Both the position numbers and the translations under genes were made by a program. A stretch of 64,000 bases of DNA from Leifsonia virtsii (GTDB taxonomy: Bacteria; Actinomycetota; Actinomycetes; Actinomycetales; Microbacteriaceae), in contig NZ_JAROCB010000005.1 in NCBI RefSeq assembly GCF_030433675.1, positions 372,001-436,000 on the forward strand. Reading direction: 5' to 3'. This document shows positions 1-6,919 of the stretch, one piece after another. Positions within the stretch are counted from its first letter, which is position 1. Every line of letters begins with the position of its first letter. The notes under the pieces were generated by a model. The model saw only the letters and a program-made list of their open reading frames with translations, was not told where the DNA came from and ran no database searches.

Positions 1-487
1 TCCCGGAGACCATCCGGATCACGTCGCCGATGGTGGCGTCACCGCGCAGCTCGCCGGCCGCCTGGGCGCGCTCGATGAGCGGCTCTCCTGCGGTGTAGAG
101 GGAGGTGCGGCAGCTGAGCAGCACGGGCGACTCCTTGTTGAGCCCGTCGATCAGCGCGCGCTTCGTTCCGACGTACGTGACGAAGCGGCGCAGCCACGCC
201 TCGACGGCCTCCCACGGCTCCAGGGAGGCGGCGTCGTCGGCCGCGCGGACGACCGCGGCGACCTCGTCGATGTAGACGGCCTCGACCAGCGCATCCCGCG
301 TCGGGAAGTTGCGGTACAGCGTGCCGATGCCGACGCCGGCGCGGCGCGCGATGTCTTCGAGCGGCGCGTTCGAACCCTGTGCGGCGAACGCCTCGCGCGC
401 CGCGGTGAGCAGCGCGTCGAAGTTGCGGCGCGCGTCCGCTCGCTGCGGGCGTACCACTCCGAGGGTGGGGGTCTCGGTGCCGGTCAC
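1..487 (-). CDS. TetR/AcrR family transcriptional regulator (3' end cut by window edge)
   Basis: DNA-binding repressor, probably of the divergent exporter at 642. The GTG start is preceded by a GGAAGGA ribosome binding site. The N-terminal 60 residues carry a typical TetR helix-turn-helix, with ARRAGVGIGTLYRNFPTRDALVEAVY as its recognition segment (split here as ARRAGVGIGTLYRNF and PTRDALVEAVY). The ligand domain follows and runs off the left edge, so the C-terminus is missing and about 162 residues are visible. Two 15-bp palindromes in the shared upstream region are its likely operators. TetR/MFS divergent pairs normally autoregulate and are induced by an exported compound; that is family knowledge, and the ligand is unknown. 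Confidence 0.9.
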   Translation of the reverse strand, partial: MTGTETPTLGVVRPQRADARRNFDALLTAAREAFAAQGSNAPLEDIARRAGVGIGTLYRNFPTRDALVEAVYIDEVAAVVRAADDAASLEPWEAVEAWLRRFVTYVGTKRALIDGLNKESPVLLSCRTSLYTAGEPLIERAQAAGELRGDATIGDVIRMVSG

Positions 488-529
488 GAGGTCGGTCCTT
501 CCGGGGTCGGGAGATCGGGGGTTGCGAAG

Positions 530-576
530 CGGAGGCACCCTCCGGTACTGTATCAACTAACCGGAGGAACCCTCCG
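530..576. promoter_or_regulatory. Twin palindromic operators between tetR and MFS exporter
   Basis: Two near-identical 15-bp palindromes, CGGAGGCACCCTCCG at 530-544 and CGGAGGAACCCTCCG at 562-576. Both have 6-bp arms and a 3-nt centre, and the centres are 32 bp apart, about three helical turns. They lie between the GTG of the regulator and the ATG of the exporter, as expected for a TetR operator pair. The A+T-richer segment between them (TACTGTATCAACTAA) may hold the promoters, but I cannot place -35/-10 boxes with confidence. Confidence 0.75.
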
Positions 577-641
577 AACGGAGCCTGCCTCCAATTCTAG
601 CCCTTTTCGGCACTCATCTCGAGAAACGGAAACAACCGACA

Positions 642-2180
642 ATGTCTCGATCCCATCCCGGCCTGACCTTCGCCATCCTGGCGCTGAGCGTCGGCTCCTT
701 CGCGACCCTGCAGTCGCTCGTCGTCCCCGTCCTCCCCGTCATCCAGGCGGACCTGCACACCACCACCGCCGGCGTGACCTGGACCATGACCGCCTGGCTC
801 ATCGCCGCCGCGGTCGCCACCCCGCTGCTCGGCCGCGTCGGCGACCTCGTCGGCAAGCGGCGCATCCTCGTCCTCGCCCTCCTGGCCGTCGCGCTCGGGA
901 GCGTGGTCGCCGCCGTCGCTCCGAGCATCGGCGTCGTGATCGCCGGCCGTGTCATCCAGGGTCTCGGCGGGGCCATGTTCCCGCTCGCCTTCGGCATCAT
1001 CCGGGACGAGTTCCCGGCCCATCGCCTGCCCTCCGCCATCGGCGCGATCGCGTCGATCATCGCCATCGGCAGCGGGCTCGGCACCGTGCTCGCCGGACCG
1101 CTGGCGGACGCCCTCAGCTGGCGCGGCCTGTTCCTCGTGCCCGTCGCCCTGACGGTCACCGCGGCCGTGCTCGCCCTGATCGCCATCCCCGAGTCGCCCA
1201 CCCGGGCGACCGGCGGGGTCAACCCGTGGGCGGCCGTGCTGCTCTCCGGCTGGCTGATCGCCCTCCTCCTCCCGCTCAGCACGGGCGCGCAGTGGGGCTG
1301 GGGCTCCCCGCAGGTCGTCGGCCTGTTCGTCGTGGCGGCCGTGCTACTCGCCGCGTGGGTGCTCGTCGAGCTGCGCTCCCGCCACCCGCTGGTGGACATG
1401 CGGCTCATGCGGGAGCCGGGCGTCTGGTCCATGAACGCCGCCGCCGTGTTCATCGGCGCGTCGATGTTCGCGGTGTTCGCCTACTTCCCGCGGTTCGTGC
1501 AGACGCCGGCCTCCACCGGCTACGGCCTGGGCGCCTCGGTGGCGGAGTCCGGGATGCTGATGCTCCCGATGCTCGTGACCATGGCCGTCACCGGGTTCCT
1601 GAGCGGACCGCTCGCCCGCTGGGTCGGCTTCCGGGCGCAGATCGTGCTCTCCGCCGTGCTCATGGGCGTCGCGAGCCTGTCGCTCGCGTTCCTGCACGGG
1701 TCGCTGCTCGCGGTGGCCGCGGCCTCCGGGGTCTTCGGAATCGGGCTCGGGCTCATCTACGCGGCGATCACGAGCGTGGTGGTGCAGAGCGTCCCCGCCA
1801 CCCAGACCGGGATCGCGAGCGGGATGAACGCGAACCTGCGCACCGTGGGCTCCGCGGTCGGGGCAGCCGTGATGACCGCGCTGGTGACCGGCGCCATCGC
1901 CCCGGACGGCCTGCCCGCCGAGTCCGGCTACACCGAGGGCTTCGCCACCGCCGGAGTGCTCGCGATCGCCGCAGGCGCCGTCACCGTGGTGGCCGCCCTC
2001 CTAATGCGGGCGCGACGAGCACGGCCCGCAGCAGAGGCGGCCGCGCCGCCCGCCGCGATGGCAGCAGCCATCCCCCTAATCGACCCCGCAGCAGAAGAGG
2101 CCGCCGACATGGCCCGCCTAGCGGCCAAATTCGACGCCGACTCCGCCTCCGCCCCGCAACACACGCTCGAAGTGGCCTGA
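642..2180 (+). CDS. MFS transporter, DHA2 (EmrB/QacA-like) drug exporter
   Basis: Proton-driven efflux pump of the 14-helix DHA2 branch of the major facilitator superfamily, 512 residues, about the usual length. The motif-A loop GRVGDLVGKRR follows the second helix, and a motif-C-like GSGLGTVLAGPL lies in the fifth. Hydrophobic segments continue to about residue 460, then an Ala-rich acidic cytoplasmic tail. No strong Shine-Dalgarno sequence precedes the ATG. The divergent TetR gene and the paired palindromes suggest substrate-induced expression. The substrate is unknown; antibiotics, dyes or a metabolite are all possible. Confidence 0.9.
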   Translation: MSRSHPGLTFAILALSVGSFATLQSLVVPVLPVIQADLHTTTAGVTWTMTAWLIAAAVATPLLGRVGDLVGKRRILVLALLAVALGSVVAAVAPSIGVVIAGRVIQGLGGAMFPLAFGIIRDEFPAHRLPSAIGAIASIIAIGSGLGTVLAGPLADALSWRGLFLVPVALTVTAAVLALIAIPESPTRATGGVNPWAAVLLSGWLIALLLPLSTGAQWGWGSPQVVGLFVVAAVLLAAWVLVELRSRHPLVDMRLMREPGVWSMNAAAVFIGASMFAVFAYFPRFVQTPASTGYGLGASVAESGMLMLPMLVTMAVTGFLSGPLARWVGFRAQIVLSAVLMGVASLSLAFLHGSLLAVAAASGVFGIGLGLIYAAITSVVVQSVPATQTGIASGMNANLRTVGSAVGAAVMTALVTGAIAPDGLPAESGYTEGFATAGVLAIAAGAVTVVAALLMRARRARPAAEAAAPPAAMAAAIPLIDPAAEEAADMARLAAKFDADSASAPQHTLEVA

Positions 2181-2186
2181 CCACTC

Positions 2187-2246
2187 TCGAGTACACGAAG
2201 ACTGCACGCGACACTCCGGTGTCGCGTGCAGTCTTCGTGTACTCGA
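2187..2246. repeat. Perfect 28-bp inverted repeat between convergent genes
   Basis: Arms 2187-2214 and 2219-2246 are exact reverse complements (28 bp each, starting TCGAGTACACGAAGACTGCA) separated by the 4-nt loop TCCG. The element begins 6 bp after the exporter stop and ends 9 bp before the stop of the convergent gene, so it can act as a bidirectional terminator. It has no U-tract and is much longer and less G+C-rich than the other terminators in the window. A dispersed palindromic repeat family is therefore also possible. Confidence 0.8.
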
Positions 2247-2255
2247 CGGTGGGGG

Positions 2256-2795
2256 TCAGGCGCGGGCGGCGGATTCGCTGCGCCAGCGGGCGAGGAGGGA
2301 CCAGGGGTCGGGGGTCGGAGCGCGAAGCGAGGCGACGTGGGCGAGGAGGGACTCGTCGGTCTCGAACCACTCGGTGCCAGGGATGCGCAGGTGCGCGAAC
2401 TCGGCGTGGCGGCGCTGCTCCAGCGTCCGGTCGCCGCGCTCGAAGGCGAGGACCTCGTCGTGCGGGAGGGCCGCGAAGCGCTGCGCCGGGTTCGCGGTCG
2501 TGCCGATCTTGATCCGGTCGCGGAAGCGCAGGTAGTAGACCACGTCCACGCGCGAGGCCGCCGGATCGTCCGGCGGCACCTCGCCGACGCGCCACTCGCA
2601 CACCGCGCACAGCCAGCCGGAGGGGTACCGCACTCCCAGCCGGGAACCGCAGAACACGCACGGCGACGGCAGCAGGTCGGTCATCCCGAACTCGCCCGCC
2701 ACCCAGTCGTGCGCCTCCAGCAGGTGCGTGAGGCACAGCGCGAGCGGGGCGCCGGGATGCGGCGGGCCGCCGCAGAGGGCGCATCGGCTGTCCAT
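2256..2795 (-). CDS. Zinc-ribbon protein with T5orf172-type GIY-YIG domain
   Basis: A 179-residue protein. The N-terminal half has paired cysteine motifs (CALC near residue 5, CVFC near 45, CAVC near 64) that look like zinc ribbons. The C-terminal half from about residue 83 matches the T5orf172 branch of the GIY-YIG nucleases: VDVVYYLRF, then IKIGTTANPAQRFAAL, then a conserved E-x-x-x-H-x-x-F stretch (EQRRHAEFAHLRI) and GTEWFE. GIY-YIG domains cut DNA through a Tyr/Arg/Glu centre. Here the second Tyr motif is replaced by IKIG, as is normal for this branch. The cellular role is unknown. The gene stands alone, convergent with the exporter and downstream of manA. Confidence 0.75.
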   Translation of the reverse strand: MDSRCALCGGPPHPGAPLALCLTHLLEAHDWVAGEFGMTDLLPSPCVFCGSRLGVRYPSGWLCAVCEWRVGEVPPDDPAASRVDVVYYLRFRDRIKIGTTANPAQRFAALPHDEVLAFERGDRTLEQRRHAEFAHLRIPGTEWFETDESLLAHVASLRAPTPDPWSLLARWRSESAARA

Positions 2796-2851
2796 GGCGC
2801 GAGCGTAGCCGCGGCGTCCGACAGCGGACGACCGGCGGCCGGCGGCCGGGC

Positions 2852-3844
2852 TCAGCGTGGCGGGCGACAGCGGATGAGCTCGAGCTCGCCGGTGAGGCCG
2901 ACCGGTCCGTCCCCGAAAGCCGTCAGCACCGTGCTGCCGCGCCGGAGCGGGAGGCTCCCCGCCGCCGATTCCAGCGTCCCGGTGCCGTCGAGCACGACGA
3001 GCACGGAGAAGGACGGGTCGAGCTCGCGCGATCCTGAGACCGTCAGCCGCTCGGCGGAGAAGAAGGGGTCCGCGTCGGCCGGGAACAGCGTCTCCGCGCC
3101 GCGGCCCTGGCGCAGTTCCGCGATGCGCTCCGCGGGCGTCGGCTCGACGACGAGCCCGTCGAGCGCGGTGTCCAGGTCGAGGCCGAGCAGCGCCTCCGCC
3201 TCGGTCAGCGAGCGCCGTTCCAGCAGGACGGAGAGGTCCGTCGGCTGTTGCAGCTCCACGAGGGTCACGCCCGGCCCGATCGCGTGCGCGAGTCCGGCCG
3301 GCACGAGCAGGGTGTCGCCCGCGGAGAGCGGCACGCGGTTCATGGCGTCGAGCATGGCCTCCGTGTCCTGGCCGTCCCACCAGGCCCGGACGTCGGTGCG
3401 CTCGACCGGGCGCCGGAAGCCGAGGGCCGCGTAGGCGTCTCCCGCGGTCTCGATGACCGCCCACGCCTCCGTCTTGCCCAGCGGGCTGCGCAGGTGGCGC
3501 GCCGCGAACGCGTCGTCCGGGTGGTAGTGCACGAACAGGCGCTCCGCGGTGTCGAGCAGCTTCACCAGCAGCATGGTGCGGGCGCCGAACCGGCCGACGT
3601 GCTCCTCGCCGAGGTACGCGACGGGGTCGGCGTCGACCGCGTCCCGCAGCGTCCGGCCGTCGGGGAGGACCGTGAGCCCGATCCCGCCGCCCGCGAAGAT
3701 CTCCGTGGTGGAGCCGACGAAGTCCTCCGGAGTGAACGGGCTGGGCTGCGGCGTCCCGCGGAATCGCGCGATCCCGGCACCGCCTCGATAGGGCCGGTCC
3801 AGCGGCTGGTTGGGGCCGAGAAGCAGGGGTGTGGAAAGGCTCAC
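2852..3844 (-). CDS. manA: Mannose-6-phosphate isomerase, class I
   Basis: Interconverts mannose-6-phosphate and fructose-6-phosphate, a cytoplasmic step linking mannose to glycolysis and to GDP-mannose synthesis. The 330-residue cupin protein shows the type I metal site: VHYHPDD (His106, His108), GKTEAW (Glu126) and VPAGLAHAI (His187). The GTG start at 3844 gives the N-terminus VSLSTPLLLGPN, which aligns with short members of the family. No strong ribosome binding site is visible. The gene diverges from the ABC permease, leaving only about 30-60 bp for both promoters. It is shorter than E. coli ManA (391 aa), as many Gram-positive homologues are. A non-manA sugar-phosphate isomerase in the same family cannot be excluded. 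Confidence 0.85.
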   Translation of the reverse strand: MSLSTPLLLGPNQPLDRPYRGGAGIARFRGTPQPSPFTPEDFVGSTTEIFAGGGIGLTVLPDGRTLRDAVDADPVAYLGEEHVGRFGARTMLLVKLLDTAERLFVHYHPDDAFAARHLRSPLGKTEAWAVIETAGDAYAALGFRRPVERTDVRAWWDGQDTEAMLDAMNRVPLSAGDTLLVPAGLAHAIGPGVTLVELQQPTDLSVLLERRSLTEAEALLGLDLDTALDGLVVEPTPAERIAELRQGRGAETLFPADADPFFSAERLTVSGSRELDPSFSVLVVLDGTGTLESAAGSLPLRRGSTVLTAFGDGPVGLTGELELIRCRPPR

Positions 3845-3874
3845 CGTCAGAAATGTACGCGCTACGGTGAGACG

Positions 3875-6800
3875 ATGCGTGCACAGGAGGGGCGGTCCGG
3901 GCGGATGCGTCCCTTCTGGCTGCTCCGGAGCCGCGCGCAGCTGGGCACCCTGATCTCGACGGCTCTCGTGGTCGCGGTGGTCGCCTTCCTCGCGTCGGTG
4001 ATGACCGGCCTGGCGCTGCGGTCGCCCGACGCGGCCGTGCGCGCGACCCTGGCGCACGAGCCCGCAGCGGCCACCGCGCTGGCCCTGCAGACGTCGCGGT
4101 CGACGGATGCGGCGGAGCAGGATGACGCGGTGCGGTCCGTCCTGCGGTCGCAGTTCCGCGGCGTGCCGCTGCAGACGGCGGAGACCGCGTTCGTGCCGTC
4201 CGCCTCGGTCGCCGGTGGCGGGTCTGCGTCGTTGATCGTGGCCTCCGGCGACGTGCGCGACCGTGTCCGGCTCGTCTCCGGTCGCTGGCCCTCCACGGCG
4301 GCGGAGGCGGCCGTCGACGAGTCCTTCGCCCGGGCCCACCACCTGGCCGTGGGCGGGGGACTGACCTTCGCCGGACCCGATCGTGCCGTTCCTGTGACGG
4401 TGACTGCGGTGTGGCGGCCGGTGGACCCCTCCGCTCCGGCCTGGCTGGGCCTCCGCGACGGAGCGGACGGCACGGACGGCCGCGTGATCGTCTCGGCAGC
4501 CGTCGCCGACGCCGCGAGCGACGGCACCGCCGTGCAGTGGGTGGTGACACCGGACGCCGACCGCGTCACGGCGGATCACCTCCCGCGCCTGCGCGCCGGG
4601 TTCGAGGGGATCCGTGCCGCGCTCAGCGCGGACCCGACAGCCGCGGACAGCCCGTTCTCGTCGACCGGCCAAGGGCTCGCGACCGTCGTGGCGATGCAGC
4701 GGTCGGTGGTCGCGCTGCAGGCGGTCATACCCGTCCCGCTCGCGGTGCTGGCCGTGTGCTCCGTGATCGCGCTCGCCCTGCTCGGCCGCCTGCTCGCGGA
4801 CGCGCGCCGGCCGGAGACCCGCCTCCTCCGGTCGCGCGGGGTGACGCTCCCGGGCCTGGCCGGTGCGGCTGCGACGGAATCCGCGGCGGCCGCGGTGATC
4901 GCCGTCTCGCTCGGCGCCCTCGGCGCGCAGGCGGTGCTGCTCCCGTTGACCGGCGGTCCCACGGCGGGCGCTGCGGGGATGCTGGACGTCGTGCTCCCTC
5001 CGCTCGCGACCCTCGCGGCGGCCGTCGCCACCGCCACCCTCACCGCAGTGCTGTCCGCGCGCTCCCTCACGGACGCGCCGGGAGCGGTCGAGGCCGGACG
5101 CGCCAGGAGTGCCGTCTCGGCCGGGCTCGCCGTGCTGGCGCTCGCGGCCGCGGCGCTCACCCTATGGCGCTTCCTCGTGTTCAGCTCCTCCGCGGGCGTC
5201 GGCGGCGTCGACCCGGCGGGTGTCCTGGCGCCGGCGGCCGTGCTGTGCGCGATCGCGCTGCTCGGGCTGTCGCTGTTCGGGCCCGCGGCCGCTGCGGTCG
5301 AGCGGCTCGCGGGTCGCGGCCGGGGAGTGGAGGGTGTGCTCCCGGCCCGCCAGGTCGGCCGCGGAATCGCCCTGTTCTCCGGCCCGGTCGCCCTGATCGT
5401 GCTCGCCGTCGGCTCGTTCGGCTTCGCGGCGGGCTACGCGGGCACCTTCTCCGGGTTCCTCCACGACTCGGGGCTGCTGACCACGGGCGCGGCCGTGCGG
5501 GCCGATCTCGGAACGGGCGGGGCGGCCCGGTCCGCCGCCGCCCTCTCGCCGGCCTCTGCGCTCTCCCACGGGGGCACGACGGCGTCGCCGGCGATTGTGG
5601 ACGACGGCACGGTCGGCGAGACGGATGTCGCCGTGGTCGTGACGGACACCGCTCTGCTGCCCGCGCTCGTGCCGGTCGGCTCCTACCTGTTCGACGCCGC
5701 GGGCGTCGCGGCGGCTCTCCCTCCGCGCGGCGGCATCCCGGGCGCCGATCTGCCGGCGGGCGACCGCGCGCTCACCCTCCGCGTCGCCGCCACCGCGAGC
5801 AGCGGCGCCGTGGCGCCGAGCGCCGTGACGGCGTGGCTGGCCACCACCCAGGGCGAGGCCGTGCCCGTGACGGCGCGGCCGGACGCCGGTGGAGTCGTCC
5901 GCATTCCACTCGCGGCAGGCGGACCGCGGCGGCTGGTCGCCGTCGACGTCACCACCGAGCCACACTCGGAGGCGGGCGCGACGAATGTGGAGGTCGCGCT
6001 CTCCGGCCTGCCGCGGGCGACGGCCGCCTGGTCGCTCGCCCCCGCGGCATTCGCGTCGTCCTCCGACTTCGTGGCGTCCTCCGCCGGCCGCGCCGGCACG
6101 GCGACGCTCGACCGGGCCGCGTCGGCGCGGTTCGTGCCCGCTCCCGCGTCGGCTCCGCTCCGCCTGGTGGTCACGCAGGCCCTGGCCGACGACGATGCGC
6201 TCCAGGTCGGCCAGCGGATCGATGTGCAGGGCCCGATCGGCACCCTGACCGGCACTGTCGCGCGGATCGTCGCGGCCGTGCCCGGCACCTCCTCCGAGCG
6301 GGCCGTGCTCGCCGACTCCTCCGCCGTGACCGCGCAGCTGCTGCGCACCGCGCCCGCGGTGACGCGGGTGTCGTCCGTGTGGGCGACAGCCGCGGACGCG
6401 GACGCCCTGCGTTCCCGCGTCGCCGCGGCCGTCGGACCAGACGCGGTCGTCACCACGGCCGACGGGACGTTCGTCTCGCGCTTCCTCTCAGGCGCCGTGC
6501 TCAGCACCTGGCTCGGCGCCGCGGGATGCGCCCTGCTCGCCGTCGCCGCCGTCGCCGCCGCGATCTCCTCCTCGCTCCGGCGTCGCCGGGGCGAGGTCGT
6601 GGTGCTCCGCGCGGTCGGGCTCTCCGGCGGCCAGCAGGCGTGGTCCCGGCGGCTGGAGGTGATCGGCGTGGCCGTCGCCTCCGCCGTGTTCGGTCTGGCG
6701 GGAGGCGTCGCCGTCGTGCTCCTGGTCGCCAACACCCTCGCCCGGCTCTCCGTGGTGACCGCGCCCTCCACTCTCTCCGTCCAGGGCCGTGTCGACCCCG

Positions 6801-6919
6801 TCGGACTGGCCATCGGGCTCGGCGCCCTCGCCGCAGCGCTCGCGCTCGCCGTGTGGGGCTACGGGAGGGCCGTCCGCCGCCAGGCCGCGGACACCGCGTA
6901 CCGGGAGGAGACACGGTGA
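3875..6919 (+). CDS. FtsX-family ABC transporter permease (large)
   Basis: Membrane subunit of a MacB/LolE-type ABC system, 1014 residues. A first helix at about residues 22-45 (LISTALVVAVVAFLASVMTGL) is followed by a large extracytoplasmic domain. Then comes a helix cluster with an FtsX core (VIPVPLAVLAVCSVIALALLG), a second extracytoplasmic domain, and a C-terminal FtsX domain containing SSSLRRRRGEVVVLRAVGLSG. The latter is the cytoplasmic loop that contacts the ATPase. The ATG at 3905 is an alternative start: an AGGAGG lies 14 nt before it, whereas 3875 has no clear ribosome binding site. Its stop overlaps the next permease start (GTGA), and the ATPases follow. Such systems usually act mechanically on envelope substrates or export peptides or lipids; the substrate here is unknown. 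Confidence 0.88.
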   Translation: MRAQEGRSGRMRPFWLLRSRAQLGTLISTALVVAVVAFLASVMTGLALRSPDAAVRATLAHEPAAATALALQTSRSTDAAEQDDAVRSVLRSQFRGVPLQTAETAFVPSASVAGGGSASLIVASGDVRDRVRLVSGRWPSTAAEAAVDESFARAHHLAVGGGLTFAGPDRAVPVTVTAVWRPVDPSAPAWLGLRDGADGTDGRVIVSAAVADAASDGTAVQWVVTPDADRVTADHLPRLRAGFEGIRAALSADPTAADSPFSSTGQGLATVVAMQRSVVALQAVIPVPLAVLAVCSVIALALLGRLLADARRPETRLLRSRGVTLPGLAGAAATESAAAAVIAVSLGALGAQAVLLPLTGGPTAGAAGMLDVVLPPLATLAAAVATATLTAVLSARSLTDAPGAVEAGRARSAVSAGLAVLALAAAALTLWRFLVFSSSAGVGGVDPAGVLAPAAVLCAIALLGLSLFGPAAAAVERLAGRGRGVEGVLPARQVGRGIALFSGPVALIVLAVGSFGFAAGYAGTFSGFLHDSGLLTTGAAVRADLGTGGAARSAAALSPASALSHGGTTASPAIVDDGTVGETDVAVVVTDTALLPALVPVGSYLFDAAGVAAALPPRGGIPGADLPAGDRALTLRVAATASSGAVAPSAVTAWLATTQGEAVPVTARPDAGGVVRIPLAAGGPRRLVAVDVTTEPHSEAGATNVEVALSGLPRATAAWSLAPAAFASSSDFVASSAGRAGTATLDRAASARFVPAPASAPLRLVVTQALADDDALQVGQRIDVQGPIGTLTGTVARIVAAVPGTSSERAVLADSSAVTAQLLRTAPAVTRVSSVWATAADADALRSRVAAAVGPDAVVTTADGTFVSRFLSGAVLSTWLGAAGCALLAVAAVAAAISSSLRRRRGEVVVLRAVGLSGGQQAWSRRLEVIGVAVASAVFGLAGGVAVVLLVANTLARLSVVTAPSTLSVQGRVDPVGLAIGLGALAAALALAVWGYGRAVRRQAADTAYREETR

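Noticed and set aside
2256-4672. Long open frames antisense and out of frame to manA and the T5orf172 gene
   Set aside because: They are Arg/Pro/Ala-rich shadows expected at this G+C content; the real genes in the same place have family motifs and third-position G/C bias.
4411-6915. Long frame-shifted open reading frame upstream of the second permease
   Set aside because: Its protein is low-complexity Arg/Gly-rich until the real GTG start at 6916, and it lies over the first permease.
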